Shown here: positions 53,125 through 60,246 of the stretch, one piece after another
Position numbering within the stretch: the first letter of the stretch is position 1
How the letters are laid out: each line of letters opens with the position of its first letter
Source: Anaerolineae bacterium
GTDB lineage: Bacteria > Chloroflexota > Anaerolineae > 4572-78 > J111
Length of the DNA stretch: 64,000 nucleotides
Assembly: GCA_023151115.1 (NCBI GenBank)
Contig: JAKLJP010000038.1
Span: 1 to 64,000, forward strand
Direction of reading: 5' to 3'
Translations under genes and position numbers: made by a program
The notes under the pieces: generated by a model
The model's database searches: none
Seen by the model: only the letters and a program-made list of their open reading frames with translations
Told to the model about the DNA's origin: nothing

Positions 53125-56100
53125 TTAGTTGCCGCTCACGCGGGCCTGGTCATTTTTGTTTTGCTCAAAGGCGGCCATAACCGCTTCTTCACCGCTCAAA
53201 CCGGCGGCTTCGACTTCGCGGAAGGCGGCCAGCACGCGCTTGTAATCCTTGGGCATGACCTTGACGAACTTGGGAATTAACTTGTCCCAGCGGGCCAGAA
53301 CCCGTTCGGCCAGGGCGCTGTTGGTATAGTCAAGATGGCGCTGGATCATCGCTTTGACCTCGACGATTTCAGCCGCGTCTTCCAGCCGTTCCAGGTCAAT
53401 CATCTCCTGGTTGCAGCGGCGCGGAAAATCGCCGGCCTCGTCCAGCACGTAAGCAATGCCACCCGACATGCCGGCGGCAAAGTTGCGCCCGGTGCGGCCC
53501 AACACCACTACCCGCCCGCCGGTCATATATTCGCAGCCGTGATCGCCCACGCCTTCCACCACCGCATGCACGCCGCTGTTCCTGACGCAGAAACGCTCCC
53601 CGGCTACCCCACGAATGTACGCCTCGCCGCTGGTGGCTCCGTAAAAAGCCACATTGCCGATAATGATATTTTCTTCGGCCACAAAAGTTGAGCCTTCGGG
53701 CGGGTAGACAATAAGTTTGCCGCCGGACAGGCCCTTGCCAAAATAATCATTGGCGTCGCCTTCCAGGGCCAGGGTCAGGCCGCGGGGAATAAACGCCCCA
53801 AAACTCTGCCCGGCCGAGCCGATAAAACGCAGCCGGATGGTATCTTCGGGCAGGCCGTCCGGGCCGTAGCGCCGGGTCACTTCGCTGCCCAGGATAGTGC
53901 CCACCACCCGGTTGAGATTACGAATCGGCAGGGTTGCCGCCACCGGCTCGCCGTTTTCCAGAGCCGGACGGCACAAATCCAGCAGCACTTGATTGTCAAG
54001 GGCCTTATCCAGGCCGTGATCCTGGGCCATCTGGCAGGTGCGGCCCACTTCGGGCGGCGCCTCGGGCTGGTAGAGAATGTTGGAAAAATCAAGCCCTTTG
54101 GCCTTCCAATGCGCCACCGCCTCATTCACTACCAGCCGGTCGGTCCGGCCCACCATCTCGTCAACGGTGCGGAAGCCGAGTTTGGCCATCCATTCACGCA
54201 TTTCCTGGGCGATAAAACGCATAAAGTTGACCACGTGGGCCGGGTCGCCCGTAAATTTTTTGCGCAGTTCCGGGTTTTGGGTGGCTACGCCAACCGGACA
54301 GGTATCCAAATGGCAGACCCGCATCATCACGCAGCCCAGGGCCACCAGCGGGGCGGTGGCAAAACCGAACTCTTCGGCCCCCAGCAGCGCTGCAATGACC
54401 ACATCGCGGCCCGTTTTGAGCTGGCCGTCGGTTTCAACCACAATCCGGCTGCGCAGGTTATTCAACACCAGAGTTTGGTGCGTTTCGGCCAGGCCCAGTT
54501 CCCAGGGCAGCCCGGCATGCTTGATGCTGGTCTGGGGCGACGCGCCGGTGCCGCCGTCGTGGCCGCTGATCAGCACCACATCGGCGTGACCTTTGGCCAC
54601 CCCGGCGGCAATCGTGCCCACCCCCACCTCCGAAACCAGCTTGACATTGATCCGCGCCCGCGAGTTGGCATTTTTGAGGTCGTGGATCAGTTCGGCCAGG
54701 TCTTCGATGGAGTAAATATCGTGGTGCGGCGGCGGCGAAATCAAACCCACGCCGGGCGTCGAGTGGCGCACTTTGGCAATCCAGGGGTAAACCTTGCGGC
54801 CGGGCAACTGGCCGCCCTCGCCGGGCTTGGCCCCCTGGGCCATCTTGATTTGCAGCTCCTGGGCATTGACCAGGTAGTTACTGGTCACGCCAAAACGGCC
54901 CGAAGCGACCTGTTTGATGGCGCTGTTGCGCGAGTCGCCGTTTTCGTCCAGTTCGTAGCGGGCCGGGTCTTCGCCGCCTTCGCCGGTATTGCTCTTGCCG
55001 CCGATGCGGTTCATGGCAATGGCCAGGCTTTCGTGGGCCTCCTGGCTGATCGAACCGTAGGACATGGCCCCGGTTTTGAAGCGGCGGCAGATAGATTCGA
55101 CCGATTCGACCTCTTCCAGGGGAATCGGTTCGGCGGCAAACTTAAAGTCCAGCAGGCCGCGCAGGGTGGCCAACTGCTTCGATTGGTCGTTAATCAGTTC
55201 GGCGTACTTCTGGAAAATCTTGTAATTGTTGGTGCGGCAGGCCTGCTGGAGCAGGTGAATGGTCTGCGGGTTGAACAGGTGATGCTCGCCGTCTTGCCGC
55301 CACTGGTAATGGCCGCCGACGGCCAGGGTGCGGCCATTGACCTGTCGCTCCGGGAAGGCGTGGCTGTGGCGGGCCTGAGCTTCGGCGGCAATCACGTCGA
55401 GGCCGACGCCGCCAATCCGCGAGGGCGTCCAGGTGAAATAACGATCCACAAACTCCTGGCTCAAGCCCAACGCCTCAAAAATCTGCGCCCCGCAGTAGCT
55501 CTGGATGGTCGAGATGCCCATTTTGGACATGACCTTGACCACCCCTTTGACCACCGCCTTGACGTAATTCTTGACCGCCTGAGCGTGGCTCACCCCCACC
55601 AGCAGCCCTTCTTCAATCATCTGGCCGAGCGTCTCGTAGACCAGATAGGGATTGATAGCGGTGACGCCGTAACCGAGCAGCGTGGCAAAGTGGTGAACCT
55701 CTCGCGGCTCGCCCGACTCCAGCACCAGGCCGGCATGGGTGCGCGTCCCCTCGCGGATGAGGTGATGGTGCAGCCCCGACACGGCCAGCAGCGCCGGAAT
55801 GGGCGCATTTTCCCGGTCAACACCCCGGTCCGACAGGATCAGGATATTGGCCTCGTTGTTGGCAATGATCCGGCTGGCTTCCTGGTACAACTCCTCCAGC
55901 GCCCGCTCCAGTCCTGCCGGCCCATCGGCAGCTTTGAACAAAATCGGCAGGGTGACGGCTTTGAAATCGGGCAGGCTGATGTAGCGCAGTTTAGCCAACT
56001 CTTCGTTGGTCAGAATGGGGTGCTTGAGCTTGATCTGGCGGCAGTTTTCCGGGCGCGGCTCCAACAGGTTTTGCTCCGAGCCGATCATGACCTCGGTGGC

Positions 56101-57843
56101 GGTAATCAACTCTTCGCGGATGGCGTCAATCGGCGGGTTTGTGACCTGGGCAAAAAGCTGCTTGAAATAGTTGTAGAGCAGTTGCGGCCGCTCCGACAGC
56201 ACCGCCAGCGCAGCGTCGTTGCCCATCGAACCCAACGCCTCGACCCCATCCTTACCCATCGGGACCAGCAGCATCCGCAAATCTTCAAAGGTATAGCCAA
56301 AAGCCTGCTGCAACTGGGTCAGGTTTTCATGGCCTGCGAGACTCGCGTGTGCCCCATTCCCATTGACCGGGGAAGGAAGACCAGGGACCGGGGTTGAGTG
56401 ACCATTCTCACCCCTAACCCCTGACCCCTGACCCCTGACCCCCGGACTCGGCAGGTCTTCCAGCTTGACCAGAAACTTGTTCAGCCATTCCCGGTAGGGC
56501 TGGGCGGTAGCCATCTGCTGTTTTAGCTCTTCGTCGCTGATGATGCGGCCCTGTTCGGTATCCACCAGGAACATGCGGCCCGGTTCGAGCCGGCCTTTGT
56601 AAAGCACCCGCTCCGGCGGCACGTCGAGCACACCCACTTCGGAAGCCATAATCACCAGGTCATCTTTGGTCACGTAATAGCGCGAGGGGCGCAGGCCGTT
56701 GCGGTCCAGCACCGCGCCGACGCGGATGCCGTCGGTGAAGCCGATGGAGGCGGGGCCGTCCCACGGCTCCATCAGGGTGCTGTGATACTCGTAAAAGGCC
56801 CGCTTTTCGTCGCTCATGCTTTCGTGCTTGGACCAGGGTTCGGGGATCATCAGCATGACCGCGTGGGGCAAAGAGCGGCCGGCCAGCACCAGGAACTCCA
56901 GGCAGTTGTCGAACATGGCCGAGTCGCTGCCATCGGGGTTGATGACCGGCAGGATTTTGGGCAGGTCGTCGCCAAACAGTTTGGATTGGAAGCGGGTCTG
57001 CTGGGCGTAGAGCCAGTTGACATTGCCGCGCAGGGTGTTGATTTCGCCGTTGTGGATCAGGTAGCGGTAGGGGTGGGCGCGCTCCCAACTGGGGAAGGTG
57101 TTGGTGCTGAAGCGGGAGTGAACCACCGCCAGGGCGGTCTCCATGGCCGGGTTGGACAGGTCGGGGTAATAGGCCTCGACCTGCTCCGACATGAGCATAC
57201 CTTTGTAGATCAGGGTTTTATAGGACAGGCTGGAGATATAAAACGACGCGCCGCCCGGAAAGCCGCTGTAGCGAATTTCTTGCTCGGCCCGTTTGCGGAT
57301 GACATACAGCTTGCGCTCAAAGGCCATCTCGTCCGCCAGGCCTTCCCCCCGCCCGATAAAGACCTGGCGCATGACCGGTTCGGCCAGCAGCGCGGTTTGG
57401 CCCAGCGAACTGTTGTCGGTGGGGATGGTGCGCCAGCCGAGCACCTGCTGCCCTTCTGCGGCCACAATCTGGTCAAAACGCGCTTCGCAGGCGCGGCGGG
57501 CGGCCTCGTCCACCGGGGCGAAGACCATGCCCACGCCGTACCAACCGGGCGCGGGCAGGCTGATGTTCAGCTCGGCGCAGACCTGGCGCAAAAACGCATC
57601 GGGCATTTGCAGCAAAATACCGGCCCCATCGCCGGTATTGGGTTCGGCGCCGCACGCGCCGCGGTGAGTTAAGTTGCGCAGAATGGTCAAGCCCTGCTGG
57701 ACAAGCTGGTGTGATTTGTGGCCTTTGATGTTAACCACAAAGCCGACGCCGCAGGCGTCGTGTTCAAATTGGGGGTCATACAACCCCTGCTTGGGCGGCA
57801 AGCCGGCAGGTTTGGTGCTTTTGGAGCAGTCGTCGGTAGGCAT
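53125..57843 (-). CDS. gltB: glutamate synthase large subunit (copy 2)
   Basis: A second, independent GltB of 1572 residues. Cys31 ([10 protein letters not shown]) is the amidotransferase nucleophile after propeptide removal. [17 protein letters not shown], the central domain, the FMN-binding region, the cluster motif [11 protein letters not shown] and the C-terminal [19 protein letters not shown] are all present. It is clearly a paralogue of copy 1, not a recent duplicate. One repeat-derived insertion lies near residue 470-500 ([16 protein letters not shown]). GAGAGGAG precedes ATG 57843. The order gltB-gltD-gltB on one strand suggests co-regulation. Confidence 0.94.
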   Translation of the reverse strand: MPTDDCSKSTKPAGLPPKQGLYDPQFEHDACGVGFVVNIKGHKSHQLVQQGLTILRNLTHRGACGAEPNTGDGAGILLQMPDAFLRQVCAELNISLPAPGWYGVGMVFAPVDEAARRACEARFDQIVAAEGQQVLGWRTIPTDNSSLGQTALLAEPVMRQVFIGRGEGLADEMAFERKLYVIRKRAEQEIRYSGFPGGASFYISSLSYKTLIYKGMLMSEQVEAYYPDLSNPAMETALAVVHSRFSTNTFPSWERAHPYRYLIHNGEINTLRGNVNWLYAQQTRFQSKLFGDDLPKILPVINPDGSDSAMFDNCLEFLVLAGRSLPHAVMLMIPEPWSKHESMSDEKRAFYEYHSTLMEPWDGPASIGFTDGIRVGAVLDRNGLRPSRYYVTKDDLVIMASEVGVLDVPPERVLYKGRLEPGRMFLVDTEQGRIISDEELKQQMATAQPYREWLNKFLVKLEDLPSPGVRGQGSGVRGENGHSTPVPGLPSPVNGNGAHASLAGHENLTQLQQAFGYTFEDLRMLLVPMGKDGVEALGSMGNDAALAVLSERPQLLYNYFKQLFAQVTNPPIDAIREELITATEVMIGSEQNLLEPRPENCRQIKLKHPILTNEELAKLRYISLPDFKAVTLPILFKAADGPAGLERALEELYQEASRIIANNEANILILSDRGVDRENAPIPALLAVSGLHHHLIREGTRTHAGLVLESGEPREVHHFATLLGYGVTAINPYLVYETLGQMIEEGLLVGVSHAQAVKNYVKAVVKGVVKVMSKMGISTIQSYCGAQIFEALGLSQEFVDRYFTWTPSRIGGVGLDVIAAEAQARHSHAFPERQVNGRTLAVGGHYQWRQDGEHHLFNPQTIHLLQQACRTNNYKIFQKYAELINDQSKQLATLRGLLDFKFAAEPIPLEEVESVESICRRFKTGAMSYGSISQEAHESLAIAMNRIGGKSNTGEGGEDPARYELDENGDSRNSAIKQVASGRFGVTSNYLVNAQELQIKMAQGAKPGEGGQLPGRKVYPWIAKVRHSTPGVGLISPPPHHDIYSIEDLAELIHDLKNANSRARINVKLVSEVGVGTIAAGVAKGHADVVLISGHDGGTGASPQTSIKHAGLPWELGLAETHQTLVLNNLRSRIVVETDGQLKTGRDVVIAALLGAEEFGFATAPLVALGCVMMRVCHLDTCPVGVATQNPELRKKFTGDPAHVVNFMRFIAQEMREWMAKLGFRTVDEMVGRTDRLVVNEAVAHWKAKGLDFSNILYQPEAPPEVGRTCQMAQDHGLDKALDNQVLLDLCRPALENGEPVAATLPIRNLNRVVGTILGSEVTRRYGPDGLPEDTIRLRFIGSAGQSFGAFIPRGLTLALEGDANDYFGKGLSGGKLIVYPPEGSTFVAEENIIIGNVAFYGATSGEAYIRGVAGERFCVRNSGVHAVVEGVGDHGCEYMTGGRVVVLGRTGRNFAAGMSGGIAYVLDEAGDFPRRCNQEMIDLERLEDAAEIVEVKAMIQRHLDYTNSALAERVLARWDKLIPKFVKVMPKDYKRVLAAFREVEAAGLSGEEAVMAAFEQNKNDQARVSGN
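56350..56450. repeat. CCTGACC tandem repeat inside gltB copy 2
   Basis: Four CTGACCC units (56420-56443) and a partly complementary GGGGAAGGAAGACCAGGGACCGGGG arm insert roughly 33 codons in frame. Confidence 0.75.
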
Positions 57844-57855
57844 GGAATACTCCTC

Positions 57856-57945
57856 TCTGAAAATAATCCACAGATTACACAGATTTCGCAGATAAAAATT
57901 ATAAATCTGTGCGCTTCGCGTCTGCGAAATCTACGGATTTTCATT
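57856..57945. repeat. CACAGATTACACAGATTTCGCAGA hairpin repeat
   Basis: AATCCACAGATTACACAGATTTCGCAGA pairs with TCTGCGAAATCTACGGATT, both flanking a short AT-rich loop. Related pieces stand at 25498-25518 and 25668-25710. It lies in the leader of gltB copy 2. Confidence 0.7.
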
Positions 57946-58008
57946 GATAGCCCGGTCTGAGCTACCTCTTTGTAGCAGGCTGGGAATAAGTAAGTGATTG
58001 TCCAAAAA

Positions 58009-58067
58009 TAAGTTCCCTCAAGTTCCTATGAGTTCCCAGGGAACTAAAGGAACTCATAGGAACTCAA
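58009..58067. repeat. AAGTTCC/GGAACT 7-8-mer hairpin
   Basis: Units AGTTCCC, AGTTCCT and GAGTTCCC face CTAAAGGAACTCATAGGAACTC on the other arm. It lies between the leader element and the start of gltB copy 2. Confidence 0.7.
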
Positions 58068-58119
58068 AACGGAAAACAAATTTTAGACGTTTAGTAAGGG
58101 TGGGCTGAAACCTGTGACA

Positions 58120-58240
58120 CAAAACACCCCGCCGGGCCACATCCAGGTGGCGCGGTTGGGGGTTTGGTTCACAAGTATGGCATTGGGGGTGTATTGTAGA
58201 ATAATTTGGGGGGATTGTAACTACCCAAATGGGTAGTTTT
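58120..58240 (-). promoter_or_regulatory. gltB leader element, copy 2
   Basis: On the minus strand, a palindrome ACTACCCATTTGGGTAGT (58220-58237) is followed by CAATCCCCCCAAAT, then a hairpin CGCGCCAC...GTGGCCCGGCGGGG and TGTTTTG. The order and the core GTGGCCCGGCG(C)GGGGTGTTTTG match the leader of gltB copy 1. Two repeat hairpins now separate this leader from its gene. Confidence 0.55.
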
Positions 58241-58293
58241 AAAAAGGCCACGTCCCAACCTTTGCTCTAAAGAGCTACCAGAGGGGACGTGGC
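58239..58293 (-). terminator. terminator of the retroelement operon
   Basis: On the minus strand GCCACGTCCC and GGGACGTGGC form a 10-bp stem (58247-58256 with 58284-58293) followed by CTTTTT. It lies downstream of the template repeat and sets the 3' end of the transcript. Confidence 0.75.
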
Positions 58294-58476
58294 TATTTTA
58301 TATTTGCCCAATTCCGGTAGCAAAGCCAGCCGAAATTGGCCAGGCGTCCCACCGAAGTTTCCTCCGCGGGAACTGTTCCCTCGCCGGGAACAGACAGGCC
58401 GCGCCATTTTTTATGCCTCGGCTGCGCACCCGCCCTTAAAGGGCAGACCCGCAGCATTGCCGGCGGGGTGAAAAAA
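58294..58476. other. 3' extension of the template RNA
   Basis: Non-coding stretch between template repeat and terminator. On the minus strand it contains hairpins (CTGCCCTTTAAGGGCGGG, and TGTTCCCGGCGAGGGAACA), which fits a structured RNA that would be part of the DGR template transcript. Confidence 0.45.
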
Positions 58477-58598
58477 TGTGGGAGACCACCCGCAACCCAA
58501 TGTTGTTGTTACTATTGTTAGGGTTGTTCCTGTTGCGAATCGCGCAGCGGGCGTTGTTTTGATTGTTGTTCCACGAGCCGCCCCGCAGCACCCGATCT
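58477..58598 (-). repeat. DGR template repeat (TR)
   Basis: The 122-bp repeat aligns gap-free with 60255-60376 (offset 1778). Seventeen positions differ, each where TR has A on the minus strand; the other 19 template adenines and all 86 non-adenine positions are identical. The minus strand has dense AAC/AAT codons ([19 protein letters not shown]), which is typical of DGR templates. Confidence 0.96.
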
Positions 58599-58705
58599 CC
58601 TCGGCCTGCGCCTATGTCTTCATGTCACTCTGAGGCAAAGCTGAAAAATCCCTATAGCGCATTGCTTAAGGGGCATTCAGAGTGATATGTAAAACATCTC
58701 CTAAA

Positions 58706-59092
58706 TTATTGAGGTAAATCTGATATTGCCTGCTTCTGAGACATGCTGCCCAATGCTTTGAACCAACCGCCCAGCAACCGGCCAATCTCATCGAGCATCT
58801 GGTTGACGTGACGGTGCTGGCCGGGTTCAAGCAGTTCCAGATCGCGGCACAGACGCAGATGAAAGCGCAGTTTGGTCAATTCCACATCCGCTTTATTGAG
58901 ACAAGCCAGCTTGGCTTGCCGGTTGCTTTGGGGCAGCGTCCCTGCTTCGATCAAATATTCCTGAAAACGCAGGGCAATATCTTGCGTATGACGAGCCAGC
59001 ACAAATCGCTGCTCTCGAGGAAAGGTGGTGGTGCGAGGAATCAGCCACAACAACAAATCATAGGTTTTAACAAAAATGGGGGATTGGCTCAC
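58706..59092 (-). CDS. avd: DGR accessory variability determinant, Avd-like four-helix protein
   Basis: A 128-residue, mostly helical protein of the Avd/23S-IVP four-helix-bundle group (FVKTYDLLLWLIPRTTTFPREQRFVLARHTQDIALRFQEYLIEAG...LTKLRFHLRLCRDLELLEPGQHRHVNQMLDEIGRLLGGWFKAL). Avd binds the DGR reverse transcriptase and is needed for cDNA synthesis from the template RNA. It begins at GTG 59092, with its AAGGAG overlapping the end of the RT gene. The template repeat begins about 108 bp beyond its stop. Confidence 0.9.
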   Translation of the reverse strand: MSQSPIFVKTYDLLLWLIPRTTTFPREQRFVLARHTQDIALRFQEYLIEAGTLPQSNRQAKLACLNKADVELTKLRFHLRLCRDLELLEPGQHRHVNQMLDEIGRLLGGWFKALGSMSQKQAISDLPQ

Positions 59093-59103
59093 CCTGCTGC
59101 TCC

Positions 59104-60159
59104 TTAAAATATGATGGGGCGCAGCGTTTGTTCGGCTAGCGCCCAGCTATCGCCGTGGCCGATATGAGCCAGCCAGCCGCGCAGCGAGGCCACCACCTCT
59201 GCCTGCCCAATTTCGGCCTGCTGATAGGCTTGCCAGACCTGTTTCAAGCGGCGGCGATAAGCCACCACCTTCCGTCCCTTCACCCGGCGATAAGCGGGAT
59301 AAACCACAAATCCCAAAAAAGGAAGCCCTTCCCCAACCGGGCGCGGCTGCGCTCGATCCTGGTGCAGCGTCAGGCGCAAACCGGCTAAATAGTCAATAAC
59401 AGCGGCCCGCCAGCGTTGCAGCGTCAGCTTATCGTTGGCAAAAAGGAGAAAATCATCTACATAACGCAGATAAGCCTGACATTTCAACTCACGCTTGACG
59501 AAATGATCGAAGGGATTCAGGTAGCAATTTGACCAAAATTGCGAAGTTAGGTTGCCAATAGGCAGCCCGCGCGGCCGCGTGGCCGCCAGCAAATCGTCCC
59601 CCGGAAAGTAGACCATTTCGTATTCGTCACTCAAAACGCCGACGCCGCTGGCTAAAATCTGCTCAATGAGGCCCATCGTCTGCGGACAAGCAATATATTT
59701 GGCCAGGATATTACGCAAAATAGCATGGTCAATCGAGGGAAAATGCTGTTTGATGTCGCATGGTAACACGTAGCGATAACGCCGCGCAAATTGAGTGCAG
59801 CGATCCAAAGCGCGGTGCGTTCCCTTGCCCACCCGATTGGCATAGCTGTCGTGGATGAAACGGGCCTCAAAAATTGGCTCGATCACCGCGCACAAAGCGT
59901 GATGAACCACCCGGTCCCGAAAGGGGGCCGCCGAAATTAATCGCTTTTTGGGTTCGTGAATAAAAAAACTATGGTAAGGACCGGGCCGGTAGGTGTGGGC
60001 CGCCAATTCCTCCTGCAAACGCAGCAGTTCCTTTTCCCAATTATATTCAAAATCAGCCACCAGCAGCGTCCCGCGCTTGCCTTTACGGGCCTTGCGGTAA
60101 GCCTTTTCCAGGTTTTCCCAGGTGTAAATGTGCGGATACAGATTTTTGTATGTTTTCAC
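59104..60159 (-). CDS. diversity-generating retroelement reverse transcriptase
   Basis: A 351-residue reverse transcriptase. The catalytic motif A Asp135 is in LPCDIKQHFPSID, and YVDD (233-236) supplies the other two Asp. LPIGNLTSQFWSN (199-211) contains the [IV]GNxxSQ signature that separates DGR enzymes from group II intron RTs. RLISAAPFRDRVVHHAL and GLPFLGFVVYP are further RT motifs. No maturase or endonuclease domain follows. The enzyme copies the TR transcript with adenine-directed errors, and the cDNA replaces the VR. It starts at GTG 60159 with AAAGGA upstream. Confidence 0.97.
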   Translation of the reverse strand: MKTYKNLYPHIYTWENLEKAYRKARKGKRGTLLVADFEYNWEKELLRLQEELAAHTYRPGPYHSFFIHEPKKRLISAAPFRDRVVHHALCAVIEPIFEARFIHDSYANRVGKGTHRALDRCTQFARRYRYVLPCDIKQHFPSIDHAILRNILAKYIACPQTMGLIEQILASGVGVLSDEYEMVYFPGDDLLAATRPRGLPIGNLTSQFWSNCYLNPFDHFVKRELKCQAYLRYVDDFLLFANDKLTLQRWRAAVIDYLAGLRLTLHQDRAQPRPVGEGLPFLGFVVYPAYRRVKGRKVVAYRRRLKQVWQAYQQAEIGQAEVVASLRGWLAHIGHGDSWALAEQTLRPIIF

Positions 60160-60189
60160 GAACTATCCTTTTTGGGAAATTTTTAGAGC

Positions 60190-60213
60190 GACCCCTTACG
60201 GGGGAAAGGGGTC
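60190..60213 (-). promoter_or_regulatory. hairpin downstream of VR, candidate DGR target-recognition element
   Basis: GACCCCTT and AAGGGGTC form a perfect 8-bp stem with an 8-nt loop, 42 bp downstream of the VR in the direction of the target gene. In the Bordetella phage DGR, a similar DNA hairpin or cruciform just beyond VR is needed for efficient targeting. Confidence 0.55.
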
Positions 60214-60246
60214 AGAAACTCAGAAATTCAGCATCCAGAAATCCAA

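Noticed and set aside
53989..56397. An 802-codon open frame antisense to gltB copy 2, and similar long antisense frames elsewhere (for example 46240-47571, 49240-50391)
   Set aside because: They mirror conserved GltB/GltD codons in high-GC DNA. The translations are His/Gly/Gln-rich without motifs or ribosome-binding sites, so they are shadows.
58289..58521. Two short open frames over the template repeat
   Set aside because: They lie on the strand opposite to the DGR transcript, cross the TR and show no coding features; the region is explained by the template RNA.
59104..60159. Group II intron or retron reverse transcriptase
   Set aside because: No maturase X or endonuclease domain and no retron msr/msd layout; the LPIGNLTSQ motif, Avd and TR/VR pair identify a DGR enzyme.
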